From Owenia fusiformis (lineage: Eukaryota > Annelida > Polychaeta > Sabellida > Oweniidae), in contig CAIIXF020000002.1 of the NCBI GenBank assembly GCA_903813345.2, positions 14,344,150 to 14,404,149 on the forward strand: a stretch of DNA of 60,000 nt. Direction: 5' to 3'. The notes beneath the pieces were generated by a model, which saw nothing but the letters and a program-made list of their open reading frames with translations, had not been told where the DNA came from and searched no databases. The translations under genes were made by a program, and so were the position numbers. Positions 12,492 through 24,408 of the stretch are shown in pieces; positions within the stretch are counted from its first letter, which is position 1, and every line of letters begins with the position of its first letter.

Positions 12492-13299
12492 TCGGGTGTC
12501 CCAAAAAATGAGACACTTTTTGACAATTTTTTTCTTGGCAACTGATGAATAAAATTTACTGAAAATTTTTAGAAAGTAACTTAAGAGTATCAATAGTAAG
12601 TTGTAGTAATATAAAAAAGATCAAGTAAATATTCTCTTAGTACTAAGAAATTAAAAATAGCATGTCAAAAATTCCACTATCAGAGCTCTGTGATGAGACC
12701 TCTATAGTGTTTGTACCAGCTTTCAGCTCATAGCATCATCTATCAATCAGTCAAAATAGCTTGTCTGTGTTTCATGTCTAATTAATTTGTTTCATTAACT
12801 CTATGAATGATGGAGAAATATTCTTGAGACAATCTGACAGGAAATTAAATTATCATAAACATCTGAAAGTTTCATTAGATAATATTATTTAGTTTTAGGG
12901 AAAAGTTTGCGTTTAACATCTGGGGTCTCATTCAGCTCAGCATTTATCATGATGAAGGTCTTTTAGAGCATGTCATGTAAAATGTCAAAGGATAGGTATC
13001 GATATGGAGAACTGAATTCAACAATGTTCTTGAAACAATCATTGAAAACATTCTGTAAAAAAACATGGTATTTTATGTAATGTTGACTGATTGACAACAA
13101 TTTAATGCAAAAATTATTTAGAAATATTTTATATAACTGTTTTTGTTGACATTTTTTGTTTTCTTAGTGCAATTGTTTTTGCTCCTTTCTACCAATTCTT
13201 GAGAATGAAATAAAATGTCTTTCTGAACCTTGTTGGAACAAAATAGCATATACAACATGTTTTTAGACCTCTCAATATATATTCAATGCTTTATTGTAC

Positions 13300-14640
13300 T
13301 AAAAATCCCTTTCGGGTGAGTGTACAGCAAATAAACATGATAAAATAAAACTAAAACTATACATACAATTACAATAACATACAATGCAAATTTTACATGG
13401 CATATAATGACAATATAATGTGATTGACTGATCATTAGATATATACCAACAACTACTATTAGCCTACACCTACATGTATATATTTATATTGATAATATAG
13501 TTGTTGATCTCTTTTCAATTATTTCATAAAGGTATTTTGCAAAGGTGATACACATGTTACCCTCAGCATTAAACATATAATTAGCCTTTTCTTCGGTAGT
13601 CAATACAGTTAGATTTGGGCAAATCGAGTTAAACGTATCAAAGTATTCATATCTCATTTTTTCCAATTTTTGGCACTCAAAAATAAAATGAGTTTCCGTA
13701 CCAGTGGTGATTTTACATAATTTGCATTTTCTTTGATCTCTCGGAACTATTGGTCTTGTATACCTTCCTCGCTCTATTTCTAAATTGTGTGCACTTATTC
13801 TTAATCGCGTCATAGATTTCCTATGTTCGGCGTTCTTTATTAAATTCAAATATGGTTCTTTTCCCCATCGTTGTTTGATATTATTCAAAAATTCTAATTT
13901 CCCTTTATTATCATTGACAGTTTTTTCCCAATATTTTATATATCTTTTTTCAAGGATTTTCTTAATATCAAGCGGTTTACTTTTAATGTAATTTTTATCT
14001 TGTGGTTGAACATATGCCATTATTTTATCAATGTCATAGTACCATGATGGTTGATTATGAACTTTTGATAGTTCAATACTATCTGCATATGCATTAATTA
14101 GTAATGAACTCGTTCCTTCATTTTCTATATGATCTAAGTATTTAACTTGTTGGTAAAATATATTGATAAACAGAGGGAATCTACCTAACTCACCCATCGT
14201 AGCTAAATTACTTGTTTTTCTATGCACCCCTAATAGAAACTTCAAAAAAGATAGATGTAGTAATTCCGGTGGAAGTGACTTGTCATATTTCATTTCAAGG
14301 CCAAAATCTTTATTTTTCAGAAGATCTTTATTAGTTATTAGACCAGCACCCCAGATTTCACATCAATATAATAAAATTGGTTTTACTAATATGTCAAATA
14401 ATTTCAGGCACAAAGTTAGGTTAATATCACCATGTGTAAGCATACTTATCAATTTGAATTTCGCCTTTTCTGCTTTTTCTTTAATAAAGATTGCAGCTTG
14501 TTTCATCGATCCGTTGGCATGGAATTCCATACCCAAATAAGTATACTTTGATACGTTTTCAATTACCTGGTCCCCAATGTAGAATATATCATTACATCGT
14601 TTACCACTTTTATTTTATTATTCAGAATATTAAAGCTATA
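13300..14640 (-). pseudogene. 5'-truncated LINE: C-terminal part of reverse transcriptase ORF
   Basis: The minus-strand ORF at 13484-14293 gives 269 residues typical of the region after the RT domain in LINE ORF2 proteins: SFLKFLLGVHRKTSNLATMG, then a WEKTVNDNKGKLEFL block, RISAHNLEIERGRYTRP, and a zinc-knuckle-like CKLCKITTGTETHFIFEC. Upstream, interrupted by an in-frame TGA near 14362 and a frameshift near 14595, come IFYIGDQ-like, YTYLGMEFH and FDILVKPILLY stretches of the RT thumb. The copy begins abruptly near 14640, the usual 5' truncation. No endonuclease or YADD catalytic core is present. Sequence to about 13300 may be the 3'UTR. Confidence 0.85.
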
Positions 14641-14782
14641 CAAAGGAATTTTTGGTTGATTTTAAAAAAGTATTCAAAAAATTAAAACAAAATCCCCCCA
14701 AAATAGATAAAAATCAAGAAAACCCTTTTATTTCATTAACAAGATACTTTTTTAAAATCAACCAAAATTTCCTTTGTACAAT
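14638..14782. repeat. inverted repeat, about 38-bp arms
   Basis: ACAAAGGAATTTTTGGTTGA continuing TTTTAAAAAAGTAT (14640-14673) is inverted at 14748-14782 (ATACTTTTTTAAAATCAACC then AAAATTTCCTTTGT), loop about 74 nt. It sits at the 5' junction of the LINE fragment and could be a scar of twin-priming insertion. Confidence 0.75.
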
Positions 14783-15512
14783 TACAATATTGAGAGACCT
14801 AAACATGTTGTGTTTATGTCGTTTTGTTCCAATGAGGTTCGGAAAGATGTTTCATTTCACTCTGGAAACATGATACCAAGAACAAAGTGTTTGATGTGTT
14901 TTTTAAAACAATATAGATGAAAGTATGTATATCTATTTCAAATTATATTGTTTCCATTCAAAAGATGGCCATTAAATTGACAATTTGTAAGATTTTCAGA
15001 AATTTTTGATGACCGGTTTAAGAGAAACGTGTGTTCAAAAAGTTCGCCATATCGATACCATTTCTTTCTCAGTTAGTAATTTACAAATTTCTAAGAATTT
15101 TGAACTGCTAATTCAAAAATTAATTTGCTTTATCATGTGAAAAGGCTGCTTTTTTCAATGGAGGAAAAATGTTATCCATCTTATTTTTTTCTTTTTGCAG
15201 CAGTAATATAACATTCAATAATATTCTAACAGCTTGATATTCTTTTGGATATATAAAGCATTTAATTACAATAGTTTGTTATGAAATAATGGCTTGTTCA
15301 CTATACTACTTCTTGCTGAATATTCTTATAAAAAACTAAATTTGAATAAGGAAAGAAAATGGAAAAATGAGAAATGCAGGTATTATATTATATTCAGCAT
15401 TTTCTACACTATACTATTCCTGTTTCATTTTGGTATAAAGTTTTTGGGACACCCGGTACATAACCTAAGTAGTAACCTAATAAGTATTTATATGTACTCT
15501 GTGAAGCATTAC

Positions 15513-15611
15513 CTCATCTAGCAGGTCATCTTCTAGCTGGCCATGGTCATCTATGTTACCAAATAGGAACCCTGTAAGGACTGCATTATGGTCCTCCTCA
15601 TCACTCTCCAT
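15513..15611 (-). CDS. TAF1: TAF1 first coding exon (TFIID subunit 1, TAND1 region)
   Basis: An ATG at 15611-15609 opens 33 codons that stop exactly at a GTAATG donor (15512-15511). The peptide begins MESDEEDHNAV and contains LTGFLFGNIDDHGQLEDD. The FLFGNI..xGQLE core is diagnostic of the TAF1 N terminus (human SLAGFLFGNINGAGQLEGE), the TAND1 segment that occupies TBP's DNA-binding surface. The next residues LLDE join in phase 0 to ESKRHL of exon 2. Immediately upstream on the minus strand is GATTTCAG|GT (ag at 15639-15638), a possible 5'UTR acceptor, and a tiny upstream ORF (ATGCAATTAATGTAG) precedes the start. Start choice: it is the first ATG in frame and the length matches the short N terminus of TAF1 isoforms. 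Together the three exons give about 104 residues of a protein usually near 1,900. Confidence 0.92.
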
Positions 15612-15839
15612 GGTACACTACATTAATTGCATTATACCTGAAATCATAGAATTTGGGAATAAAAAGACTGATTGATTTGGTGGGTGGAAGGAAGAAAACT
15701 GTATGTACAGGAGAACCAAGTAATGACAGTCTGTAACATAGCACTACCATCAACAACCAGGAAATGAAGTCTTATCATGAAATTGTATGAATATTGAAAC
15801 ACATTATTTATTGAGGTATGAAAAAAACTATCAAAATAG

Positions 15840-17262
15840 TGCTCTCCTCACACTGACATCTCTGAGGAGTAGAAGTTAAGTTTACTCAAAAATGATGTTA
15901 AGACTTTACATAAACGATTTTAACAGAAAATCCAAAATGGCTGCTTTAACATTTACCCATAATGCTGAAAAACTAATGACTTCTACATTTTCATACTATA
16001 AATCAATCCAAAATATTTGATTTCAATCCGTCAAATGGTTATTTTGATAATGAGTAGACAAGACACATACACAATTTTAGGACCAAAAATCCAAAATGGC
16101 CACCTTAATATTTACCCAGAATGTCAAAAAATGTAATCAGTTTTCGATTTTCAAACTAAGAATCATACCTGAAAATTTGAAATTGATCAACTGAAACAAT
16201 TAACCTGAAAATGTGTAGACAGTATATCTGAGTTAAACAAGGCACATGAAATGAACAAGATAACACCATTGAAAAACTTTCAAAATGGCCGCCAGAAAAA
16301 ATGGCTGCCCAGAGAGTTTATCAGCTCTAGAACTTGATACTTTCTATCATGTGTGCAAATTTGGAGACAATCTAATAAGAGGTTTTCCTGAAATGGCAAT
16401 GACAAGATTTTCCGAAAAACCTTCAAAATATCCCCAAGAAAACAAGATGGCTGCTCAAAAGTTAATCAGCTTTAGAACTTGATATCCTCTATCATGTGTG
16501 TGAATTTGGAAAAAATCTGATGACCAGTTTTCCTGAAATGGCGATGACAAGACTTTCCAAAAAAACTTCAAAATGGCCACCAAAAAACAAAATGGCCACC
16601 CAAAAGTTAATCAGCTCTAGAACTTGATATCCTCTATCATCACATCACACCCCATTCTCTTATATGTCATAACACCAGAAGTTTACGACGTTATACCCAT
16701 GCCCAGTATTTTTGGCGGGAGATGTAAGATCTCATTTGTTTCGACGTTTTGACAGAAAGTGCATGGTTTTCCTGAAATGGTGAGACAAAATTTCGGAAAA
16801 CCTTCAAAATTGCCACCAGAAAACAAGATGCGCACCCAAAAGTTAATCAGCTCAAGAACTTGATATCCTTAAATGAGTGGTTTTCCTAAATTGGCAATGA
16901 CAAGATTTTCCACAAAACCTTCAAAATTGCCTCCAGAAAACAAGATGGCCACCAAAAAGTTAATCAGCTCTAGAACTTGATATCCTTTATCATGTGTGGG
17001 AATTTGGAAAAAATCTGATGAGCGGTTTTCCTGAAATGGCAATGACAAGATTTTCCAAAAAAAACTTCAAAATGGCCACCAAAAAACAAAATGGCCACCC
17101 AAAAGTTAATCAGCTCTAGAACTTGATATCCTCTATCATCACACCCCATTCTCTTATATGTCATAACACCAGAAGTTTACGACGTTATACCCATGCCCAG
17201 TATTTTTGGCGGGAGATGTAAGATCTCATTTGTTTCGACGTTTTGACAGAATATGGTCCTTT
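15840..17262. repeat. minisatellite array (AAAATGGC / AGTTAATCAGCTCTAGAACTT type)
   Basis: About eight degenerate units of roughly 150 bp. Left units (15860-16250) contain GACTTTACA, ATTTTAGGACC, AATCCAAAATGGC and TTACCCAGAATG; right units contain AAAATGGCCACC, GTTAATCAGCTCTAGAACTT, GATATCCTCTATCATGTGTG and GGTTTTCCTGAAATGGC. A longer segment (CACACCCCATTCTCTTATAT through CGACGTTTTGACAGA) is duplicated at 16646 and 17140, a 494-bp higher-order repeat. Same broad family as 46345-47190 and 53532-54555. It lies upstream of the TAF1 start. Confidence 0.75.
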
Positions 17263-17983
17263 AATTCTCTTTCGTGTAAAAATTGATTATACCATGCAGA
17301 TATACCTCCATTTCATCTAAACATGGTCTAAATCTTCTCAAACCTTCTAGAAAGCATGACAATTTCTTGAAAAAAAAGATAACTTTTCACGAAAACCATC
17401 ATACTTTCTACAATTGTAGCCCATCATCTTGGAATATTGATAATAATAACAAAACAAAACTTTTAGATAAGGTGGAAAACAATATTTTCCATGTTATTTT
17501 CCCATTGAGAAAACTCAGGCGATCCATTGCTTTCAGCCAATTTTGGTCACCCATTATGGATATCCCCTGGAGGAATCACTTATTCCTTTAAAGTGGTTAA
17601 CTGTGTGTATGGAAGGGGTTGAAAATCAGGAAAACATTTCAGAAAAACATGTGGGTGGGTTGTTTGCATCTACCCTGTCTCAAAGTCGAAATTATTTTAT
17701 CATCTCTAGAAATGCTTTTCCTGGAGGTAATGCATTGGCCTAACATATGCACCTGTTTAAATCCTCAGAAAATAGCCCAAATCTAACATATGACTGTCCA
17801 AAATCTGTTGCGCTCATTTCCCTCCTCCTTTGATCGAGATTTGCATTTTTCACCCATACATCTAGTCAAATCAGGTATTTATGGTACTTTTTAGTCTTCT
17901 AAATGTCACAAGCACATATTCATGCAAAAATTTGTAAGATAGCATTCAATGTTGAAGTGAAATACTGGATTGAAATATACGAA
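17263..17983. other. no gene seen
   Basis: Two overlapping plus-strand ORFs (17283-17591, 17543-17743) lack recognisable domains and credible splice context. Considered non-coding. Confidence 0.4.
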
Positions 17984-19948
17984 GTGTCTGGAGTACCTTA
18001 AAATTTAAAGCTCTTTAGCCCAAATGCTAAAGAGCCTTAAAATTTAAGGCTATTTAGCTGTGAACATAGTGTTTTGGCTAGAGAGCCTTTGTGTTTATAA
18101 TCCGTGTTTATATTGTTTTTTATTGAAGTTTTCGTCAATTAAACAATAAAACAACACTCTCGAAAGTTTTTCAACCCAGAATGCCACTTAAAAATTTCAC
18201 ACATGTATATCAGTATAGAGTTGCAAAAAATTTGTCCAATCGTGTAAAAACACTCTGGTATAGTGGTTAGGGTGCTCGCTTTTCACTTCTGCGGCGTGGG
18301 TTCGATTCCCAAATGGAGCTCTTTTTTATTAGAATAACAAGCAGGAAGTTTGTTCTCTGAGGTCCGGAAATTATGTACACAATTTTTTCTAGAATTCTTG
18401 GGCTTGCTCCATCGCTCAATCATCAATGTTTAATGAAATTAATCACTTGTATTGGCTTTGCTATAGTCACAAGCTTAGAGAATACAGGGAATCCCATTTT
18501 AAGATGGCAAAAAGTATGATGAAGACCTGGAGATGGAAAAGGATCTTGTTTCTTCTAGATACAGCACATCTTGACGCAGTTTATCGTGGATACAGGGACA
18601 TCAGCCCAGGGACATCACAGAATACACTTCCAAATCTATTGCCCATTAGATTTCAATGCTGTTTTTTGTAAAAACGTCTTCCTCACAAGTGAGAATTTAA
18701 GCACATGAGAGAGCACAAAGAAAATTTACAGTACAAGAGGTGAACTACCAAGGAAACAGCCGCTTTTGCAAGACAACAACAACATTTTTATCCTAGCCTC
18801 CAATCACGGATAGTGGGAAGTCCTCCACCTAGGAGGTATATACACCAGGTAATGCGACTAAAAATTAAAAAAATATGAAAAAAATATGGTCACCTGTCCT
18901 CTAGATTCAATTTTTAGAATGGATCGTAGCATTATGTACAGATTATTTGATATCATGCTATTCTTGAAACATTTATACGAAAAAATAACTGGGTCGCTCA
19001 GCTCTTATGCCTATATGTGTTCAGTAATCATCAATTCTCGTGAGTAAAATTTCTCCAGGCCATTGAAGGGTCTGCTCAGTAAATTGACAATTTCTACTGC
19101 GCATGTGTCATGGGTTGTGAAACACTGGACGAAATAGTTTGGTAAATTTCAAGCTATTTGATTGGTCGAAAAAAATCACGCACCTTTGCGTGATTTGCTT
19201 TATTTGCTATGTCTATACATCAAAATCTTTACTAAACAGACGTTGCGATTTATAGTGGATAAAATGGTAAAAATAACATTTTTCTGGCTATATACTTGAT
19301 TGCCTGGTCTTACACCCTCTCTGGTGAACCAGAGACATATATTTTCGATATATGCATGAAGGTCCGTTCAAAATCGATGTTTGAACCTTTAAAAAGCCAA
19401 ATTTAGACTGAGGATTGAAAAGGTTCTAAGAACTTTTATTTCTCTCGGTAGACCGGAAGTAAATTTATGAGTCGAGCAAAAAGTGATAATGTTTTTTTAT
19501 GGAGTGGGGAAGTCAAAACAGTACTAATAGAAGTCATAGTAAGCATTTGAAGATCATTTTAAAACCATATAAATCAAATCGACAGCAAAGTTGAAATGAC
19601 TGAAATATTTATATGTTTTCTTCATCTTCGCGGACCTCAGAGAAGACACTTCTGGTTTAATACTCAGTGATTTTATCGATCAAAAAATATTTTTTATGAA
19701 TTTGTCTGATATCTGCTTAATATGGTATGTATATGTGTGCTGATTGTTAAATTACAAAATAGGTTGCGTATAGAATAGTCAAAGTCTTTTGATCTCGTCC
19801 CAGAAACAATATTTTGTCATTTCTGTCGCCTAGAATTCCTTTAAGGCTCTCTAGCGAAATTTGCTATCAAAATGCTAAAGAGCCTTAAAATTTAAGGCTC
19901 TTTAGCCGAATTGCTAAAGAACCTTAAAATTTAAGGCTCTCCAGGCAC
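17984..19948. mobile_element. TIR element with repeated GCTAAAGAGCCTTAAA palindromes at its ends
   Basis: The left end GTGTCTGGAGTACCTTAAAA and the reverse complement of the right end GTGCCTGGAGAGCCTTAAAA align, and the match continues about 70 bp. Each end carries nested palindromes of the form GCTAAAGAGCCTT/AAGGCTCTTTAGC (18000-18055; 19845-19940). Internally GTTCTCTGAGGTCCGG (18350) is inverted as CGGACCTCAGAGAAGAC (19633). No transposase ORF. A tRNA-like segment lies near the left end. Confidence 0.65.
18251..18318 (+). tRNA. tRNA-like sequence (Glu-like pseudogene or SINE head)
   Basis: An A-box-like TAGTGGTTAGG (18261-18271) and a perfect B box GGGTTCGATTCCC (18298-18310) flank a CTTTTCAC anticodon-loop-like sequence that would read TTC (Glu). 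TGGTTAGG and TTTTCAC resemble tRNA-Glu, but the first and last seven bases do not pair, so no acceptor stem forms. Best read as a tRNA-derived relic, possibly a SINE promoter, inside the 17984-19948 element. Confidence 0.45.
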
Positions 19949-20214
19949 GGCTTTGAATATATACCGGAAATAATTTTCAATTTTTTTAGGTTTTTATTAA
20001 CCTCACTTGATACTTCTAATAAGAAAGATCAATAGATGGTGTTCACTGTGAATACTTGGGATAAATTGTTTTATTTTACATTACACATACATTATTATAC
20101 ATTAGTGCTTATTGCACTTAGCACTAAATAATCTGAAATACATTTGTGTGCAATATGAATGGCATGAATATATTTTCAGCGCTTGCATTAGGTTAGAAAA
20201 TTTGTGAGTCCCAA

Positions 20215-23037
20215 CAGTGTAGACGCAATGGTTTATTAATGGATGGTCCGTCAATTGACGGATCATTGTTTCAATTTTTTATCATCCGTTAATCAACGGA
20301 TAAAGAAAAACCGTTAATTTGAATTGGAAAACGGCAAAATAAAAGACTGGGTCAGTTATTTATGTCTTGGAATTTAATTTACTGCTGTGGAGAAAAACCA
20401 ATTACATCCGACGAATGTGCTGCATACAACGCATGTTTTCCATGTGTGCTTTTACATTTCTATGTGTGCTAAATATTTTACAGCCTGTCAAAGACAGCTG
20501 GTTGATTCCAGCATGAAAATCTCTTCATCATCATGCATTATTTTGGGAATGTAATTCAGCCATACATGTATGTCTGGCATGTACCTATGTGTACGCAATA
20601 AAAATGATTCGCATGTTTATTAGTAAATAATAGTTACATTGAGTTCAGGATTCCACGCTATAATAAGAAATACAATCTTATATTTAGGCCTAGAACTTCA
20701 CCGTTCATTCACGATAAAAAAGGAAGAATCAAAGATTTTATATTGTATAGTGCAATATGTTACGCTCTGAGGACCAATATGTAACATCAAAAAGATAAAT
20801 AATACATATAAATATAATTAATTCTAACATTGGCGACGGCATTTAAAACGAAGTCATACTCCCTATTTTAATTCCAAATGCATGTGTATTGCACCTCATC
20901 ATATGTCAATATTGCCTTTAAAGTTTCTTTTATACGATAACTTTCCGTATTTCTGTTGTAAGAAATTTCTGTCCCAAGAAAGGAATGTACTCTACGTATT
21001 AATGGACTGCCTGCCATGGATCATCGCAGAATTTTAGAATTTTCTTCATCTTAGGAAATAAAAAGTTGATGTTAATTTACGGACTGGGAAACAATCATTC
21101 CCTGACTCATTTTACATTTTCATTTTTCTATTTGTTATCTACAGACAAAGCAAGAAATGAAAAAACAAAAGCGATTACGACATTGGTCGTTTGACAGACG
21201 ATATTAAATGTAAGATCGGCAGAAACTACAGTAAATCTATTTTCAAACCTTACACCATGACAAGTGGTCAGGATGAGATCTTTTTTTGTGTGTGCACTTC
21301 TAGCTCACATTGGTAGTTATTATACTGCTCAGCTAAGTCAAAATATACAATAAGTTCAGACGAAGCGCAGTACACAGGATAAACACCAAAACAAACAATT
21401 TTGATAGGGAGTGAGTGGTTTAAGGTTTGCAATTAGATGTACTGTAATTTCTGGCTTTTACATCCAATATAAACCACCCTCCGATGGTGATGCATCTATT
21501 TTAAGCTTTTACATCCAATACCTGCCCTCCTGATGGGTTGTCTTTTTTGGCAAATTAATGTAACTAGTTTCATCAGATAACATGCAATGTTCGCTTTAGA
21601 AAAATCTTTTAATATTTGCTATACATCTGGCCATAGATTTAGCCATTACTTATTGAATTGATCTATAGTTTTCTCCCGAGTTTTCTTCTGCAAATAGAAA
21701 CATTAACATAAGACCCCTTCTAAATCTTGTGGAATTACATACTTATGAAACCTATCTTGAGATACTCTCATTGGCTAATAAGTCTGACCTTCTGACCTAA
21801 GCCTGTATCTCATTATCATAAATTATGAATTAGACCCGTCTTTATTTTATTTATCATTATTCATTTAAAAGATATATTTCTCATTAAATATAAAAACAAA
21901 TTAATATAATTGTTCAAGGACATCGTAGAAAACATTGTTTGCATCATAAATTCGAAGAAAATTTTGATATTTTTTCTTCTTTCTGTGATATTTCGTTAAA
22001 TTTTGAAGTGAAATTATTTTAGTGGAATGCAGTCATGAGGCGACTCATCAAATATTTTGATTTCATTGTTCAAGAAAAAACTAAGACAAGAGAATTAATT
22101 CTTTCAACGAGCTTTTCAATAAGTCAGATTAGAAGATTTTACTACGGAATTCACAACTCATGTTATACTTAGAAAGTAAATTGGCAACATCTCAATTATT
22201 TCAATAGTTATAAAATTGACACTGCCTCATGCGATTGCATTGAGAATTACTATTTTGATATAATCTAAACTTTTCATTTTGAAGGAATTCGATAGGAACC
22301 TTTAGAAAATACATTTTACATCAATAAAAATAAATACGCAAATATAATGACTCCGGGACTATGACAAATGTGGAATGAATGCATTCATAGCTAAAGTCCA
22401 ATGAATAAATTTGGCATATATTTAGGTGAAAAACACTACAAAACAAGAATGAACTTTGGCTTGGTTCCCAAGCAGTAATTTCGTCTTGATACAGCGTGAA
22501 TACACAAATTATACAAAATTTTATTATGGAAAGGATATATTCTAAAATGGGGTTTATAAAATAATGATTTAAATGACCAACAAAAGACCAGGGTTAATTT
22601 CTTAAACAAGTGAATCGTCTTCCCGGGATCGTCTTATTCCGGTCAGTTAAATGTTCGTGCTATTAAACAAGAAATAATCTGACATGTCTAATACTATCAC
22701 TGTACAAGCTAGTAACTGTGAAGTCCATCTCATGTACGGATGAAACATTGCAACATATTGGAGTTTAAATATTCTATACGCAAGTATCTGTAACTGGTCC
22801 CTGGCCTCGGCCATGCTGGGCGATAATAAAGATAATAAAGACACCAAGGACACCCGTCAATTGACGGACGATTCAGAAACTGACAGAACATGAATCAAAT
22901 TACAGGTACCCGTTATTTGACGGATGAAACGTCAAACGAAGTATTTATATTGGCATGCGCATTTGGGAAATCTTTCTATGAACGGCCCATCCGTCAATTG
23001 ACGGACCATCCATTAATAAACCATTGCGTCTACACTG
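20215..23037. mobile_element. 2.8-kb DNA transposon with about 50-bp TIRs, 5-bp target duplication
   Basis: The left end CAGTGTAGACGCAATGGTTT continues TATTAATGGATGGTCCGTCA; the right end (22985-23037) is its inverted copy. CCCAA flanks both sides (20210-20214; 23038-23042), a 5-bp duplication. The palindrome CCGTCAATTGACGG and variants recur inside both ends: 20250, 20283 and 20310 at the left; 22855, 22910 and 22990 at the right. They look like subterminal transposase-binding sites. The start CAGTG fits the hAT consensus and a 5-bp duplication fits the hAT5-type clade, though Transib-like elements also make 5-bp duplications. No transposase ORF survives. Confidence 0.75.
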
Positions 23038-23042
23038 CCCAA

Positions 23043-23516
23043 AGACGCAATTTTTTTTAAAAAAGTGTGTCCTTTGAAAAAAAGTGTGTCCCCTATTTCT
23101 AGTCATATTTTCAGTTTTTGATTTCTTGCCGCGAATTTAAAACGGAAGTAAACGTTAAGTACGGACTGAATAAATGCATGTTCGTTCATTCGACAATGAA
23201 TACATTTTATTTCATGAATAACCTTATATTTGTTTCTATATAGGAAAAAACTGTGGCGTGTCATGGTTTCAAATCGAAAAATAAACAAAGTCGAAAAATT
23301 CGAGAGAATCATGATTATTTGTAAATATTCAACATGTTGAGCCTTATTTACGATTCAAATAAAGGTGAGAGATCATAATTATTTGTTTTTGTTAGGTATC
23401 GTTGTAAACACATTGTAGTATTGACCTAAAAATATTTTGCGTCCAAAAAACGGAAATATTTTCAATTTTTGCGTCCTCCAAATTATTTTTGAGTCCTTAA
23501 CATGTACGGGACGCCG
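23043..23516. other. no gene seen
   Basis: AT-rich spacer between two transposons, with runs such as AAAAAAGTGTGTCC repeated twice near 23060-23095. Nothing coding is recognised. Confidence 0.4.
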
Positions 23517-23520
23517 TTAA

Positions 23521-24277
23521 GGTGCCATGGAAGTTAACAGGAAATGACAAAACAGGAAGTGACAAAGCCATGCTGGATTTTGAAAATTTTTTGAAGCAAG
23601 ATATCAGAGTTCTGTTTGGACCTCTAGTCAGTTTTACTAGTTCCATATATCATGTACATGACTGGGAACACAATGGAAATGGTCAAAATGACCTTAAAAA
23701 TGATGAAATAACCTTTTCAGCCCTCTGAAAATGTGCCTGAAAAATAGCTAAAAGTAGGTGCTCAGGAAAGGTCACTGAACAGAATCTTTCGATTTTTTCA
23801 GAAAACATGTCCAATATATTGCTCTAAATGATACAATCTTTGAAATTTTAAAAAATTGTCTGAAACAATAATGGCTGTAGTAAAAAGGTAAATCGAGCGA
23901 TTTTCAATTCAGTTTTTTTCATTTTTTTCTTTTTCTAAGAATGATATCAAATTTTTTTAAATTGTATCATTTTAAGCAATATATTGGGCAGATTTTCTGA
24001 AAAAGTCAAAAGATTCTGTTCAGTAACCTTTCCTGAGCACCTACTCTTAGCTGTTTTTCAGGCACATTTTCAGAGGGCTGGAAAGATTATTTCATCATGT
24101 TTATGGTCATTCTGACCATTTCCGTTGTGTTCCCGGTCATGTAAATGATATGTGGAACTAGTTAAACTGACTGGAGGTCCAAACAGAACTCTGTTATCTT
24201 GGTTCAAAAAATTTTCAAAATCCAGCATGGCTTTGTCACTTCCTGTTTTGTCATTTCCTGTTAACTTCCATAGCACC
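23521..24277. mobile_element. foldback element with TTAA target duplication
   Basis: The left GGTGCCATGGAAGTTAACAG and right CTGTTAACTTCCATAGCACC are inverted, and the whole 757 bp is a long inverted repeat of about 355-bp arms around a spacer near 23880-23930. TTAA borders both ends (23517-23520; 24278-24281), the target of Kolobok and piggyBac elements. Each arm has a short ORF (23522-23728 plus; 24070-24276 minus) with near-identical 68-residue products starting M(P/L)WKLTGNDKTGSDKAMLD; this follows from the arms being copies and is not evidence of coding. Confidence 0.85.
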
Positions 24278-24408
24278 TTAATGCAAGCCCTGATTTTTTT
24301 ATGATATTATGGCACAATGGTCTATAGATTTCTTATTTTTCAGGTTCAACTGCTCGCCTTTGGAGCAGTGTAACAGACTGTAGAGAACAAACTTCCAGTT
24401 TAATAAAA

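Larger units (their letters stand above)
12492..15456. mobile_element. TIR-bounded composite element with diverged inverted arms
   Basis: The left end TCGGGTGTCCCAAAAA (12492) and right end TTTTTGGGACACCCGG (to 15456) are inverted and each bordered by TA (12490-12491; 15457-15458), matching Tc1/mariner-type integration. Inside, about 12995-13275 and 14795-15060 are diverged inverted copies: both contain GGTATCGATATGG, a TGTTGGAACAAAA/CATTGGAACAAAA block and a CATGTTT...GACCTCTC block. A LINE 3' fragment sits between the arms. It may be one long foldback element or two related elements in opposite orientation. Confidence 0.55.

Noticed and set aside
23522-24276. Pair of 68-residue ORFs with near-identical products
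   Set aside because: They are the two arms of one inverted-repeat element; similarity follows from the arms, and there are no splice signals or domains. Kept only as a finding about the element.
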